This document shows positions 53,863 to 63,934 of a stretch of 64,000 nt of DNA, in pieces (within the stretch, counting starts at the first letter, position 1; each line of letters starts with the position of its first letter). The stretch comes from Flavobacteriales bacterium (lineage in GTDB: Bacteria > Bacteroidota > Bacteroidia > Flavobacteriales_D > Crocinitomicaceae). Under the pieces are notes generated by a model, which saw nothing but the letters and a program-made list of their open reading frames with translations, ran no database searches and was not told the DNA's origin. The translations under genes were made by a program, and so were the position numbers. The stretch lies in contig CANHOA010000004.1 of assembly GCA_947462255.1 (NCBI GenBank), positions 62,001 through 126,000 of the forward strand, given 5' to 3'.

Positions 53863-54510
53863 TTAAGATATTTCCAATTCATTTGATTCGAAATAATGCT
53901 TTCCAACCTTGTTCTTTTTTAATTCATTGATTATTTTTTTCGCAACTTTTTCACCAGAAATACTGCGGTATTTTTTTAAGCGTCCTATAAGCAGGGGATT
54001 GATGAGGCTTGAAATTCGTTGTGATATCCATTCAAGTGGTCGTGCAGTTTCTCGCTTTCCTATTAAGATCGATGGTCTATAAATAAAAGTGGAATTAAAA
54101 GAAAGCTCACTAATTAATCGTTCTATTTCTCCTTTCAATGCAGGATAAAAAACAGATGATTTTTCATTTGCACCAATAGAACTTACCAAATGCACTTGTT
54201 TATGGCCATTCTCTAATGCTCCTTTCGCTGAAATAAGCGTATACGTTAAATCGATTTCACGATAGGATTTTTTATCGGGTGTCTTTTTTCTGGTGGTTCC
54301 TAGGGTACAGATCAAAGCGTCCCCATTTGTTTCTTTGATAACTGATGAAAGGTCAGCAAAATCAATAACAAGTTCATTTATTTTTGGATCTTTAGTTGCT
54401 AAAGGCCTTCGTACTATGACATTAATTTTTGTGAAGTAATTGTCTGCACAAGCTTGCTTAATAAGGTGCATTCCAATCAATCCGGAACCGCCAAGTATGG
54501 TTATTTTCAT
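53863..54510 (-). CDS. NAD(P)H-binding Rossmann protein
   Basis: A 215-residue protein starting MKITILGGSGLIG, the nucleotide-binding loop. R-R-P-L-A-T, C-T-L-G-T-T-R-K-K-T and V-H-L-V-S-S-I-G-A-N follow, with F-I-Y-R-P-S-I-L-I-G later, as in the atypical short-chain reductases of the YwnB/HTATIP2 type. Substrate unknown. Cytoplasmic; single gene. Confidence 0.88.
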   Translation of the reverse strand: MKITILGGSGLIGMHLIKQACADNYFTKINVIVRRPLATKDPKINELVIDFADLSSVIKETNGDALICTLGTTRKKTPDKKSYREIDLTYTLISAKGALENGHKQVHLVSSIGANEKSSVFYPALKGEIERLISELSFNSTFIYRPSILIGKRETARPLEWISQRISSLINPLLIGRLKKYRSISGEKVAKKIINELKKNKVGKHYFESNELEIS

Positions 54511-54573
54511 AAGTTTATGCAAATGTAAATTTTTCTATATGAATTTAAATTAATTTTATCGAAAGTGTTTAAA

Positions 54574-55002
54574 ATGAAATGTGTTGTATTGTGTTACCAA
54601 GTTAACGAGCTTTTTTCTCAAACTATTGCGGATGAAAAACATGATGGGAAACCCTCTGCTGATAATGTTAAAAACCATTGGGAAGATGAATTACAAATTT
54701 CTTCTACCGTTATATCTGTTGAGGAGTTGCATAGTGAATCCTACCAATTAGAAGGCTCTTATGGAAATGGGGAAGCCTTTCAATTCGAAATTCCAGCAAT
54801 GCGTTTGGTGAAAATCGTATCTGAAAACGCTCCCGTTTGTTACGTAGGTGCTTCGGAATCGATGATTGAAAAAATCATATTGACAAATAATGCTGAACAA
54901 TATATTGTCAAAATATTCTTAAAGGATTTGGAGCCATTCGCTAATCCTGTTCCAGGGATTTATATATCCACAAAAGAATTTCCCAAAGAACTTAGTTCCT
55001 GA
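54574..55002 (+). CDS. Hypothetical protein ahead of ABC ATPase
   Basis: A 142-residue protein without signal or membrane segments. ATG at 54574 is preferred over GTG 54565. An early Cys pair (M-K-C-V-V-L-C) and a strand-rich second half (M-R-L-V-K-I-V-S-E-N-A-P-V-C-Y-V-G) are visible. Not recognised. Its stop overlaps the ATG of the ABC gene (TGATG), so the two probably function together. Confidence 0.65.
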   Translation: MKCVVLCYQVNELFSQTIADEKHDGKPSADNVKNHWEDELQISSTVISVEELHSESYQLEGSYGNGEAFQFEIPAMRLVKIVSENAPVCYVGASESMIEKIILTNNAEQYIVKIFLKDLEPFANPVPGIYISTKEFPKELSS

Positions 55003-55925
55003 TGCTAGCCGTTTCTACGATATCATTAGCTTATGAAAAACCAGTACTTTGCGATGTTTCATTGACATTAGTTGGGTCTGAAATAATTGGTTTGGTAGGA
55101 AAAAGTGGTGCTGGGAAATCCTCTCTTTTAAAAATCATGGCCGGGCTAATAGATCAGGATAACGGTGACGTATTGCTAGATGGGAAATTACAGCCAAAAT
55201 CATCGCTGCGCTTAATACCGGGAACGAAAGGAATTGAGTTGGTCAATCAAGATTTTAAGTTGGATGTTTATCATACTGTTGCCGAAAATATCAGGGAGTC
55301 TATTTTGTATCTTCCAAATGCAGAACGTGAACGTAGAGTGGAGCAAATGCTAAGCCTTTTCGAATTAAAACCCATAAGGCATCAAAAAGCTCATTTGCTC
55401 TCAGGAGGTGAGCAACAACGCCTTGCAATTGCTCGAGCTGTTGCAAAAAAACCTAAGGTGCTACTTTTAGATGAACCCTTTGCTCATCTCGATGCTAGAC
55501 TTCGCCTAAAACTGACTAATTTCTTGCTTAAATTAAAAGAAAAAGAAGGGGTGGCAATGGTTATCGTTTCTCATGATGGGCAAGAAATTTTAGGGGTTTC
55601 TGATAGTATTTGTATCTTGAAAAATGGGCGATTGAGTCGAAAAAAAAACCGGATTGAGTCTTACTATAATCCGTCAAGTAAAATCGATGCTTTGTTCTTT
55701 GGACCAATTAATTCTATCGTGCTAAACGGGAAAAGAGTCCTTTTTCGACCTGATGAATATAAACAAAATAGCAGTGGAGCAATATCATTATCTTTTGTGC
55801 GTGCCGTATTTTTAGGTTCAATTTATTATAATTATTTTTATACCTTAGCAAAAGAGGAACTTGTTCTCATTAGCATCAATCCTCTTAATAATACCACTGC
55901 AATTGACATCGACAAAAAAAACTAA
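55002..55925 (+). CDS. ABC transporter ATP-binding protein with TOBE-like tail
   Basis: A 307-residue ATPase. Walker [11 protein letters not shown]-loop N-Q-D, signature L-S-G-G-E-Q-Q-R, Walker B V-L-L-L-D-E-P-F and H-loop V-S-H-D-G are complete. From about 230 a TOBE-like part follows (F-G-P-I-N-S-I, L-F-R-P-D-E-Y), as in spermidine, sulfate or iron importers. No permease or binding protein lies in this window. Coupled to the gene before it, and its end overlaps the next gene. Confidence 0.9.
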   Translation: MLAVSTISLAYEKPVLCDVSLTLVGSEIIGLVGKSGAGKSSLLKIMAGLIDQDNGDVLLDGKLQPKSSLRLIPGTKGIELVNQDFKLDVYHTVAENIRESILYLPNAERERRVEQMLSLFELKPIRHQKAHLLSGGEQQRLAIARAVAKKPKVLLLDEPFAHLDARLRLKLTNFLLKLKEKEGVAMVIVSHDGQEILGVSDSICILKNGRLSRKKNRIESYYNPSSKIDALFFGPINSIVLNGKRVLFRPDEYKQNSSGAISLSFVRAVFLGSIYYNYFYTLAKEELVLISINPLNNTTAIDIDKKN

Positions 55926-56772
55926 GCTACAAAGGTTCCTGCAGTATTTGACGGTCTTAAAAGAAGCGTTTATTGCCTATGTGAAGGAGGGGGCGTTCTT
56001 CCATGGAGCTGCACTGGCATATTATACGCTGTTTGCTCTAATTCCAATTCTTTACTTATCTATCTCAATCTTTGGAAGAATAGTGGGCTACGATAAAATG
56101 ATTTTCATAATTCAGCAGCTTTTTAATGAAAAAATCGGATTGAAAGATACAGATAGTATAATGGTGTATATCAAAAACATGCAATTAGATCAAGGGAGTT
56201 GGTTTTTTGAATTGATGAGTATTTTTGTTCTACTTTATACCTGTTCGGCTTTTCTTGTATCACTCAAAAGGAGCTTAAATGATTTCTTTGAGGTAGAAAA
56301 TAAAGAAAATCAAAACATTATTCTAAGTTTAATTGGATTTAGATTCCTATCTGTTTTCTTCATAGCAGCCTTCGCTTTAATCATAATTCTATTTTACTTT
56401 TTTCAAATTTTTATTGTGTCGCTTATCGAACATTGGATAGTGACAACGAATGGTTTTGTTGATATAGGGCTCTATATCTTGCATCACTTGATTGCGATAA
56501 TAAGCAATACCTTGATCTTTTGGGTTATTTTTAAGTTTGTTAATGATGCGAAGGTGTCTTCAAAATTAGCTTTCCGAGGTGCTATTCTCACTGCTATTCT
56601 GCTATATGTTAGTCAATTAGGAATCAAATTTTACTTGCAGCATTATTTCTTTCTTGGCAAAGCGGGTATCGCTGGTTCTTTATTTATTCTACTAGCTTGG
56701 GTTAATTATTCTGCACAAATTGTCTTTTTTGGAGCGAAATATACATACATCTTGAAAAAAAACAGAAACTAA
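55903..56772 (+). CDS. YihY / BrkB-family membrane protein
   Basis: A 289-residue protein with about six membrane helices and the family's opening A-F-F-H-G-A-A-L-A-Y-Y-T-L-F-A-L-I-P, later F-L-V-S-L-K-R-S-L-N-D-F-F and G-S-L-F-I-L-L-A-W-V-N-Y-S-A-Q-I. No ATG precedes the domain; TTG at 55903 is taken as start (another TTG is at 55861). It overlaps the ABC gene by 23 bases. Role unknown, despite old annotation as RNase BN or virulence factor. Confidence 0.85.
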   Translation: MTSTKKTKLQRFLQYLTVLKEAFIAYVKEGAFFHGAALAYYTLFALIPILYLSISIFGRIVGYDKMIFIIQQLFNEKIGLKDTDSIMVYIKNMQLDQGSWFFELMSIFVLLYTCSAFLVSLKRSLNDFFEVENKENQNIILSLIGFRFLSVFFIAAFALIIILFYFFQIFIVSLIEHWIVTTNGFVDIGLYILHHLIAIISNTLIFWVIFKFVNDAKVSSKLAFRGAILTAILLYVSQLGIKFYLQHYFFLGKAGIAGSLFILLAWVNYSAQIVFFGAKYTYILKKNRN

Positions 56773-56918
56773 TCTTTCGATCGCTTATTTATCTCCGTTT
56801 GGTTTTTTGATTACTTTTCTACCTGATATCTAATAAAATGAGTGCTGTTTTATAAATTTTTTAGTGTCTTATTTAATAAGATTTTTACCTTTAGGCTTTA
56901 CAATAAACATTCATAATC

Positions 56919-57836
56919 ATGAAAAATTCAACATTCTTTTTAATCTTTGTTTTTGCTCTAATCCTTTTTTCCTGTAAAGATACAGGTGTTTTGTTTTCGC
57001 CAAAATATAAAACAACCATTTTTAAAGGACAACAAGGTGAAACAGAAGTCAATAATTTTAATCGCAAACAAGCCGAACGAGAAAAGAGTTTAGCCGAAAC
57101 ATTAGAAAAAGCTGATGAGGCTTTACGGCGCCTGGAGGATCAAAAAAAAATGTTTTATTCAATTGATAGTACCGAGCGAATTAAAGAAATAGATGTTCAA
57201 TTGGATAACTTGATGGAAAGAACGCAACAAATTATTAATTCTCTTAATGAAATTGATCCATATTCACCGAGCGGTCATGAAAAGTCTTTGCTGCTAGCCA
57301 CAGAATTAAATGATTTATTGTTTCATTATATTTATCCAGTTGGCGAATTAATCCTTGCCAATAAAGAAATAAAAAATATATCGGCAGACATAAGTTTTGA
57401 AACGGGTAGTTCTGAATTAACCAAAGATGGCAGAATGGCTATTTCAACATTAATTCAAACAATTACTAAAGATATTGCTGATTGGAAATTATATTTAGAT
57501 CAACATAATGAAAATGTGTTTAATCAAGATGAATATCGGACAATTTTAGTAATTAATGGATACTCAGATTTGCAAGGAGTAGGTACTGCAAAAGCTCGAG
57601 CGGAAAGAAATCAAGATTTGTCCGAGAAGCGAGCTGCTGCTGTCTCTGCAGAATTTGAAAAACAACTCACTGACTTGAAAACCAAGTTGAATTTGACGTA
57701 TAGCGTTACGTTTTTTGGGATGGGTGAAAATTTACCCCCTCAACAAATAGATAATGGAAAATTAAACAATCCAAGTCGACGAATAACAACGGTTAGTATG
57801 GTCGTGGGACCGAAAATTCTTCTCTATGTCGATTAA
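56919..57836 (+). CDS. OmpA-like lipoprotein with coiled coil
   Basis: A 305-residue lipoprotein (lipobox L-F-S-C, Cys19). Residues 45-100 are a charged coiled coil (Q-A-E-R-E-K-S-L-A-E-T-L-E-K-A-D-E). Residues 150-300 form a divergent OmpA domain (I-S-F-E-T-G-S-S-E-L-T-K-D-G, I-N-G-Y-S-D-L-Q-G, R-A-E-R-N-Q-D-L-S-E-K-R-A-A, S-R-R-I-T-T). It should bind peptidoglycan from the outer membrane. A TACCTTTA box at 56886-56893 may be its promoter. Confidence 0.85.
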   Translation: MKNSTFFLIFVFALILFSCKDTGVLFSPKYKTTIFKGQQGETEVNNFNRKQAEREKSLAETLEKADEALRRLEDQKKMFYSIDSTERIKEIDVQLDNLMERTQQIINSLNEIDPYSPSGHEKSLLLATELNDLLFHYIYPVGELILANKEIKNISADISFETGSSELTKDGRMAISTLIQTITKDIADWKLYLDQHNENVFNQDEYRTILVINGYSDLQGVGTAKARAERNQDLSEKRAAAVSAEFEKQLTDLKTKLNLTYSVTFFGMGENLPPQQIDNGKLNNPSRRITTVSMVVGPKILLYVD

Positions 57837-57837
57837 T

Positions 57838-60375
57838 CTATAGGAAGGTTGGGGGCTTTCGAAATTCTATTTTAGCATCTTTAAAGATTGAAGATGTATT
57901 GCGAATGCTCAAGAGAAAACTTTTGTTTCCGCCAATTGGTGTCCAATAAAAAGAAAGTGCCCAACAATGTAAGTTTCTATTTAATGAAAAATTGACGTTG
58001 GTGATTTGCTTGGACTGAAGATCAAGGTTAAGATTGCTGCTTAAATTCCATCGTTTGGTGAAACTAATGTCGCCGTTTAATACAATGGTCTGAACAAAAT
58101 AATAGTTCTTATTCGATAAGCTTGTTTTTGTTGTATTTGCATTGATTGAATAAACATGGGATAAATTAACTTTCCATGGGATATTAAAATAAATGGCTTG
58201 CTCTGGATGTAAACTAAATTGATTGAAGTCGCTGTTCCAATTAGTTTGTACCGTTTCCTTCGCTTCTTCTATAACTTCGCGGCTTTTTTTCGTGGCAAGC
58301 GTTAGGGTGCTTGTGAAATTGTTGGATAAAAATCGACCCAAAGATTGGCCTGTTTGTGCAGCATAGGAAGCCAAGGATTTTCCGCTTACTGTATTCCAAC
58401 TGTAAGGGCTAAACCCAGCATTGGCTACAAAATTTACCCACGTGAAAGGACTTATTCTTAGATTTAATTGCAAATTAGAAAGTTTCATAGAGTCCTTGTT
58501 GAAATCATAATTTCCTGTGATGGAAAATTGATCAATTATCCTAATTTTTCGAAACCCAGTTAGGGTGTCTTTGGCTGATTTGCTTTTAATTTCCAATGAA
58601 TTATTGACACCGAAGGTGAGAAAGGACGATTTGCTGGCATTCCCCACATTGTAAATACTCCGTTCATATGGAGAATAGGAAATAAGGGCTTGGTTAATTC
58701 CTGCATTACTTGTTATTAATGGGTTTATTAGTGGCACATATCGATACCCAATACTTGGAGTCATTAAATGCCGTAATAGGGGTTTATTTTTTCCAATAAA
58801 TCGATAATAACTAAATAATACGGTTGTGAGGTTGATGTTCATGCTGAATTCATGCGCCATTCCATATTTATCTAAGGTGTCAATTTTTGTCGAATTGTCT
58901 AATGCGTTATAGTTTTTTTGAATTTGCTGCAAATTTATTTTATTTCCATATGAAATGCTGGGGGTAATTTTTACGGCATTTTTAAATAGACCTGCAGTGG
59001 TTTGTAAACTTATCCCTTGATTTATACCATTCATAAATTGATCCCCAATTCCTCGATAATCAAAGGTGCTTAAAAGCGAATCGCCAAAAGAAGATTTATT
59101 TTGGCTTTCCAATGAATAGGTTAATCCAATATTTTGAACTGTTTTTTTCCACGACTTATTTGGATTCTTAATAAGGTTTTTGAATGGAAAAACACGCGTC
59201 ATGTTAACATTAAATATCGGACTGGTCAAGGAGATGTTTTTTGCAATTGAATTTTGTCGCAGTGATATCTTCATGCCCATTGTAATGGGTTTTCCCGGAA
59301 ATGTTCGGTTTAAATTAACATCGGAGTTAAAGCTATTGTTAAAATATTGTGGGTTTATGGGGTCTAAATTATTCTTGGTGTTGTTGTCTGAAATAAAATT
59401 AACATTGGAGGAGAAAGCCCATAAGGGATTCGATTTAGCTTCTTTTCTGTGCGACCAAACAACAGAAACTTTGTTTTGTGCATCGTTGTATGGAAATCCT
59501 TGCCGAAACTGCTGAAAACCAACTGAAACTCTTCCGCTGAAAGCATAGCGTATCGAATAGTCTAAATCATTTCGCAAACCCCAACTCCCACGGCTGTATA
59601 AATTAACATATGCGCTAGTCTGAATTCGGTCGTTAATTGGGAAATAATACCCTAGATTTTGAACTCCAAACCCATACACAGATATGGGGATAAATTCTGG
59701 AAATAAGATACCGTGGGTTCGCTCTTTTTGTTGAGGTATTAAAGCAAATGGTAAGCCTAGTGGTGTGGGTATGCCTTTTACCCATAGGTTCATGGGACCA
59801 GTTACGATGCGTTTTTCCGGAATCATAACCGCTTTTGATAACTGAAAATGATAATGAGGTTCTTCTAAATCACAGGTGGTTAAACGACCTTTTTTTAAGT
59901 GAATTTCATCATTAGGATATCGTTTCGCTTCTCCCATATGAAAATAAAATTCGTCCTGTTTAATCGCTAATTCTTCAATATACCCTTTCTCTGTTTTGGT
60001 GTTGTACCGCATGCGCAAACAAACAATAGATTCTTTGCCGTCGCTAAAAGCAGGAAGTTCTATTTTATCGCCATTTTCAGCTATTCGATAGCTTGCCTGT
60101 ACTTCGTTCGCATTGAGGTCAATGAGGATGTAACCAGCGGTCAATTTTATGTCGCCCATTTCAACTTTTGCATTGCCATATAAATGTACTTTTTTACCCA
60201 CTAAATCATTGTAAATGGAATCGTTTGAAGAATACAATATGATGTCGCTAATACTGGAATCAATGATCGAAATTGTATCGTTAAATTTCGAGGTTTGGCC
60301 TGTAGCTACAAGCGATCTAGACATTATTAACAATGCAACGAAGATAATTCTATAAAACGTTTTGTTACCTTTCAA
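57838..60375 (-). CDS. lptD: LPS-assembly protein LptD (Bacteroidota type)
   Basis: An 845-residue outer-membrane protein with signal peptide (ending VATGQ). Residues about 55-200 are OstA-like (H-L-Y-G-N-A-K-V-E-M-G-D-I-K-L-T-A-G, C-D-L-E-E-P-H-Y-H-F). After G-L-P-F-A-L-I-P-Q a large barrel region continues to the C terminus. It inserts lipopolysaccharide into the outer leaflet; LptE is not seen. Divergent from the amidase gene and convergent with the OmpA-like lipoprotein. Confidence 0.9.
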   Translation of the reverse strand: MKGNKTFYRIIFVALLIMSRSLVATGQTSKFNDTISIIDSSISDIILYSSNDSIYNDLVGKKVHLYGNAKVEMGDIKLTAGYILIDLNANEVQASYRIAENGDKIELPAFSDGKESIVCLRMRYNTKTEKGYIEELAIKQDEFYFHMGEAKRYPNDEIHLKKGRLTTCDLEEPHYHFQLSKAVMIPEKRIVTGPMNLWVKGIPTPLGLPFALIPQQKERTHGILFPEFIPISVYGFGVQNLGYYFPINDRIQTSAYVNLYSRGSWGLRNDLDYSIRYAFSGRVSVGFQQFRQGFPYNDAQNKVSVVWSHRKEAKSNPLWAFSSNVNFISDNNTKNNLDPINPQYFNNSFNSDVNLNRTFPGKPITMGMKISLRQNSIAKNISLTSPIFNVNMTRVFPFKNLIKNPNKSWKKTVQNIGLTYSLESQNKSSFGDSLLSTFDYRGIGDQFMNGINQGISLQTTAGLFKNAVKITPSISYGNKINLQQIQKNYNALDNSTKIDTLDKYGMAHEFSMNINLTTVLFSYYRFIGKNKPLLRHLMTPSIGYRYVPLINPLITSNAGINQALISYSPYERSIYNVGNASKSSFLTFGVNNSLEIKSKSAKDTLTGFRKIRIIDQFSITGNYDFNKDSMKLSNLQLNLRISPFTWVNFVANAGFSPYSWNTVSGKSLASYAAQTGQSLGRFLSNNFTSTLTLATKKSREVIEEAKETVQTNWNSDFNQFSLHPEQAIYFNIPWKVNLSHVYSINANTTKTSLSNKNYYFVQTIVLNGDISFTKRWNLSSNLNLDLQSKQITNVNFSLNRNLHCWALSFYWTPIGGNKSFLLSIRNTSSIFKDAKIEFRKPPTFL

Positions 60376-60394
60376 TCAATTAAAATTATATTTG
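60361..60394 (+). promoter_or_regulatory. Promoter of the amidase operon
   Basis: TTTG (60361-60364), 22 bases, and the perfect -7 box TATATTTG (60387-60394). The -33-like element overlaps the first codons of the divergent lptD. Confidence 0.55.
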
Positions 60395-60407
60395 TTCAGG
60401 AGCTTTT

Positions 60408-61583
60408 ATGTTTACAAAGCTACCAAATTTCATTATGGCAACAATGAACGCTTGTTTTAGATCTTTATTTACCTTCTTTTTTGTCGGAATCTTAATCATT
60501 CCTTTTAATGGCTTTTCTCAAACTAACAAGACAAAAAGTAAAGCGATAAAAACAGTGGTGATTGACGCCGGACACGGTGGTAAAGATCCTGGTTGTCATG
60601 GCTCGTTTGCTCTCGAAAAAGTGGTTTGCTTAGCGATGTCACTTCGTCTTGGCGAATTAATAAAGACTAAATATCCAGACGTTAAGGTTATTTACACAAG
60701 GGATAAAGATGTTTTTGTTGAGTTATACGAACGCGCAAATATCGCTAATAGGGCAGATGCTGATTTGTTTATCTGTATTCATGCTAACGCAGGAAGTTCA
60801 TCCGCGTATGGAACGGAGACCTATGTCTTGGGTTTGCACCGTTCGGAGTCGCAACAGAAAGTGGCAGAAAGTGAAAATGCAATTATTACCCTCGAAGATG
60901 ACAAAGGAGCGAAATACAGCGATTTTGACATGTCACCCGATGCCATCATCGGGATCCAGTTGCAAATGTCAGTTAATCTTGATAATTCGATTCGCTTTGC
61001 TGAATTACTACAAAAAGCATTTAAAAAATTAGGTCGCTATGATCGCGGGGTCAAACAAGCGGGTTTTTTAGTGTTGTATAAAACAACGATGCCTTCTGTT
61101 TTAATTGAAACAGGTTTCCTGCCTAATCCTACAGAGGAGAAATTTATTGGTGGTGCTGAAGGGCAAGAAAAAATGGCGCAGTCGATGTTTTCTGCTTTTG
61201 AAGCGTATAAAAATCAAATGGAAGGAAAAGTGGTGCCTGAAATTATTGATTCGCCAGCGCCTACAGTTGTTGTAGAGGTGGTTTCAGAAAACAAACTTGA
61301 AATTGATACGAATCAAAATAAATTGGTTTTTAGTATTCAAATAGCCACATCTTCACAAAAAATACCCTTGACATCACCAGTTTTTAGTGGGCTAAAGGTA
61401 AAGGAATATCAACAGGATAATTTGTATAAATATTACGTGGGCGATTTTATAAATGACCTAGATGCTGCGAAAAATCGTAAGGTTGAATTATATGAAAATG
61501 GGTTTAAAAATGCCTTTGTTATCGCTTTCTTGGGTGGAGAGCGCATTAGTATCGAAAAAGCTATTAAATTAGCACAAAATTAA
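60408..61583 (+). CDS. N-acetylmuramoyl-L-alanine amidase with SPOR-like tail
   Basis: A 391-residue periplasmic enzyme. The signal peptide is long (to about residue 38); ATGs at 60435 or 60444 are alternatives. The Amidase_3 domain shows V-V-I-D-A-G-H-G-G-K-D-P-G, C-I-H-A-N-A and V-L-I-E-T-G-F-L, with both zinc His and the Glu. Residues 300-390 resemble a SPOR domain (S-I-Q-I-A-T-S, Y-K-Y-Y-V-G-D-F), which binds denuded septal glycan. It cleaves cell-wall peptides during division. The MlaD gene follows by four bases. Confidence 0.92.
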   Translation: MFTKLPNFIMATMNACFRSLFTFFFVGILIIPFNGFSQTNKTKSKAIKTVVIDAGHGGKDPGCHGSFALEKVVCLAMSLRLGELIKTKYPDVKVIYTRDKDVFVELYERANIANRADADLFICIHANAGSSSAYGTETYVLGLHRSESQQKVAESENAIITLEDDKGAKYSDFDMSPDAIIGIQLQMSVNLDNSIRFAELLQKAFKKLGRYDRGVKQAGFLVLYKTTMPSVLIETGFLPNPTEEKFIGGAEGQEKMAQSMFSAFEAYKNQMEGKVVPEIIDSPAPTVVVEVVSENKLEIDTNQNKLVFSIQIATSSQKIPLTSPVFSGLKVKEYQQDNLYKYYVGDFINDLDAAKNRKVELYENGFKNAFVIAFLGGERISIEKAIKLAQN

Positions 61584-61587
61584 GAAA

Positions 61588-62625
61588 TTGAAATTCTCAA
61601 AAGAAATTAAAACAGGTATAATAGCATTACTAGCTATATTAGTTCTTGTTTTTGGAGTTAACTTTTTAAAAGGAAATAGCTTTTTTGGAGGCGATGAAAT
61701 TTATTATAGCTATTTCGAAAATTCAGGCCAATTGCCAATAGCAAGCAATGTTACGGTGAATGGGGTTGTGGTTGGCAAAGTGTTGACAGTTGATTATATG
61801 CCTAATAGTCCCGTAAAAAAAAGGGTTAAAATTTCTTTTAGTATTCAAAATAACAATGTAAAGCTGCCAAAAGGAACGTATGTTGAAATTGGATCCTTAG
61901 ATATACTAAGTAAAGGGCTAATCATTCATATTCCCGCTTTTTCAAAGAATGACAATTATAAGCCCGGCAGTTATTTACCTGGTAAATTATCCGTTGATAT
62001 GTTTTCGCAGGTGAAGGCCTATGCAGACCCAATCTCTCAAAAATTACAAACGATGATGGCATCTATTGATAAAATGGTGAATTCATTATCGGCATTTTGG
62101 GATAATAGTGCTACTTCGGAAATTGAAGCTAGCCTTAAGGAAGTGAAAATTGCGATTGCTCGGTTTGGATCGCTGGCTAAAGAAATGCAAGCGTTTGTGG
62201 GGGAAGAAAAATTGCAGATAGCTCGAATAATGTCTAATGTTGAAAATATTACCCTTAATCTTAAGAAAAGTAATGAGCAGATAACTAAGATAATCGGTAA
62301 TTTAGCAATAGCTTCTGATAATCTTTTAACTGCAGATTTTAAAGGGGTAATCCTTGAGGCGCAAACTACGCTTAAAAAGATAAATTACATTCTGGCTGAA
62401 ACAAATGACGGAAAAGGTACGCTAGGGAAATTAGTGCATGACGATAAGTTGTATAACGAATTAGTCGAATCGAATAATCAACTGCAAGAACTCGTTGATG
62501 ATATTGAAAAACATCCGGAAAGGTATATCAATATATCCCTTGTCGGTGGAAAGTCAAAAGGTTTGAAATTAAATAGTACGCAAGAGAAAAAGCTTACTAA
62601 TCTGTTAGATTCTTTGCCTGATTGA
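61588..62625 (+). CDS. MlaD / MCE-family lipid transport protein
   Basis: A 345-residue protein with TTG start directly before MKFSKEIKTGIIALLAILVLVF, a membrane anchor. Residues 38-115 are the MCE domain (S-G-Q-L-P-I-A-S-N-V-T-V-N-G-V-V-V-G-K-V). A helical region follows to the C terminus. MCE proteins carry phospholipids between membranes. MlaE/MlaF permease and ATPase genes are not nearby; the amidase gene precedes it. Confidence 0.92.
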   Translation: MKFSKEIKTGIIALLAILVLVFGVNFLKGNSFFGGDEIYYSYFENSGQLPIASNVTVNGVVVGKVLTVDYMPNSPVKKRVKISFSIQNNNVKLPKGTYVEIGSLDILSKGLIIHIPAFSKNDNYKPGSYLPGKLSVDMFSQVKAYADPISQKLQTMMASIDKMVNSLSAFWDNSATSEIEASLKEVKIAIARFGSLAKEMQAFVGEEKLQIARIMSNVENITLNLKKSNEQITKIIGNLAIASDNLLTADFKGVILEAQTTLKKINYILAETNDGKGTLGKLVHDDKLYNELVESNNQLQELVDDIEKHPERYINISLVGGKSKGLKLNSTQEKKLTNLLDSLPD

Positions 62626-62626
62626 T

Positions 62627-63934
62627 ATGCTGTCAATAGTTGTATTTATTTCTTTGTTTTTTTTCTCTACTGGGCTGTTCTTGCTCAATGCTAATAAAAT
62701 TCGAAAAAATATCCGCTTAGGAAGAGAGGTAAATCGCTCAGATAAGCCTTTAACAAGGCTTAAAACAATGGTATGGGTCGCTCTTGGACAAAAGAAAATG
62801 TTCAATCGGCCTATTGCTGCTTTCTTACACCTAGCGTTATATGTAGCGTTTGTTATAACTCAAATTGAATTACTTGAAATTATAGCCGATGGTATAACAG
62901 GGAATCACAGAATGTTTTATTTCTCGCTTGGTGATTTTTATGTCTTCATGGTTAGTTTTATTGAGATTCTTTCAGTACTGGCTTTTGTCGCAACAATCGC
63001 TTTCTTATGGCGCCGTAACATGCTTTCTTTGCCTCGGTTTAATAAAAATGAATTGCTGGGTTGGCCCAAAAAAGATGCTAATCTGATACTAATCATGGAG
63101 TTAGTGCTTATTGTTTTTATTCTTACCATGAATGGAACGGATGAGGTGCTTTACAATCGGGGAGGTTCTCATGTAGCTTATGCAAAAGGCAGTTTTGGAT
63201 TTTCAATCTCTGCTTGGCTCGGACCATTAGTATTTGATTCATTTAACGTGGAAACCTTGCGCGTTTTTGAACGCATCGGTTGGTGGGGACATATCTGCAT
63301 GGTGTTCTTATTTCTGAATTATTTACCGTATTCTAAACACCTTCATGTTCTCTTAGCTTTCCCAACTACTTATTTTTCAAACCTTCAAGCAAAAGGTAAG
63401 TTTTCTCATATGAAATCGGTTGAAAATGAAGTTAAGTTAATGCTCGACCCTAACGCAATACCACTCGAAAGTGATGCGCCCCCAAGCCGCTTCGGAGCCA
63501 AAGATGTTTCCGATCTAACATGGAAAAACCTTCTTGATGCTTATTCTTGCACGGAATGTGGACGTTGTACGGATGTTTGTCCGGCTAATAATACCGGTAA
63601 GTTATTGTCGCCTCGTAAAATCATGATGGATACGCGTGATCGCTTGGTTGAAGTTGGCGAATTGAAAAAGGGAGAAGTGGATAATAAATCCTTGCTCGGT
63701 GATTATATATCGCCTGAAGAATTGTGGGCATGTACCTCGTGTAACGCTTGCGTAGAGGCTTGTCCAATCAATATAGATCCGCTGGCTATCATTATTGATT
63801 TGAGAAGAAACTTAGTGATGGAGGAGTCTGCAATGCCTTCTGAGTTAGCTGGAATGTTAACGAATATTGAAAATAATGGCGCGCCGTGGCAATTTTCACA
63901 AAGCGATCGATTAAATTGGGCAAATGAAGAATAA
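62627..63934 (+). CDS. Membrane-bound (Fe-S) protein, heterodisulfide-reductase-like
   Basis: A 435-residue protein with five membrane segments in residues 1-240, including His residues fit to bind haem. Two four-Cys clusters follow: C-T-E-C-G-R-C-T-D-V-C-P and C-T-S-C-N-A-C-V-E-A-C-P, each for a 4Fe-4S centre. Such proteins pass electrons between quinone and a soluble partner. The partner CCG-domain gene is often downstream; only 77 bases of the next gene are visible. One base after the MlaD stop. Confidence 0.9.
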   Translation: MLSIVVFISLFFFSTGLFLLNANKIRKNIRLGREVNRSDKPLTRLKTMVWVALGQKKMFNRPIAAFLHLALYVAFVITQIELLEIIADGITGNHRMFYFSLGDFYVFMVSFIEILSVLAFVATIAFLWRRNMLSLPRFNKNELLGWPKKDANLILIMELVLIVFILTMNGTDEVLYNRGGSHVAYAKGSFGFSISAWLGPLVFDSFNVETLRVFERIGWWGHICMVFLFLNYLPYSKHLHVLLAFPTTYFSNLQAKGKFSHMKSVENEVKLMLDPNAIPLESDAPPSRFGAKDVSDLTWKNLLDAYSCTECGRCTDVCPANNTGKLLSPRKIMMDTRDRLVEVGELKKGEVDNKSLLGDYISPEELWACTSCNACVEACPINIDPLAIIIDLRRNLVMEESAMPSELAGMLTNIENNGAPWQFSQSDRLNWANEE

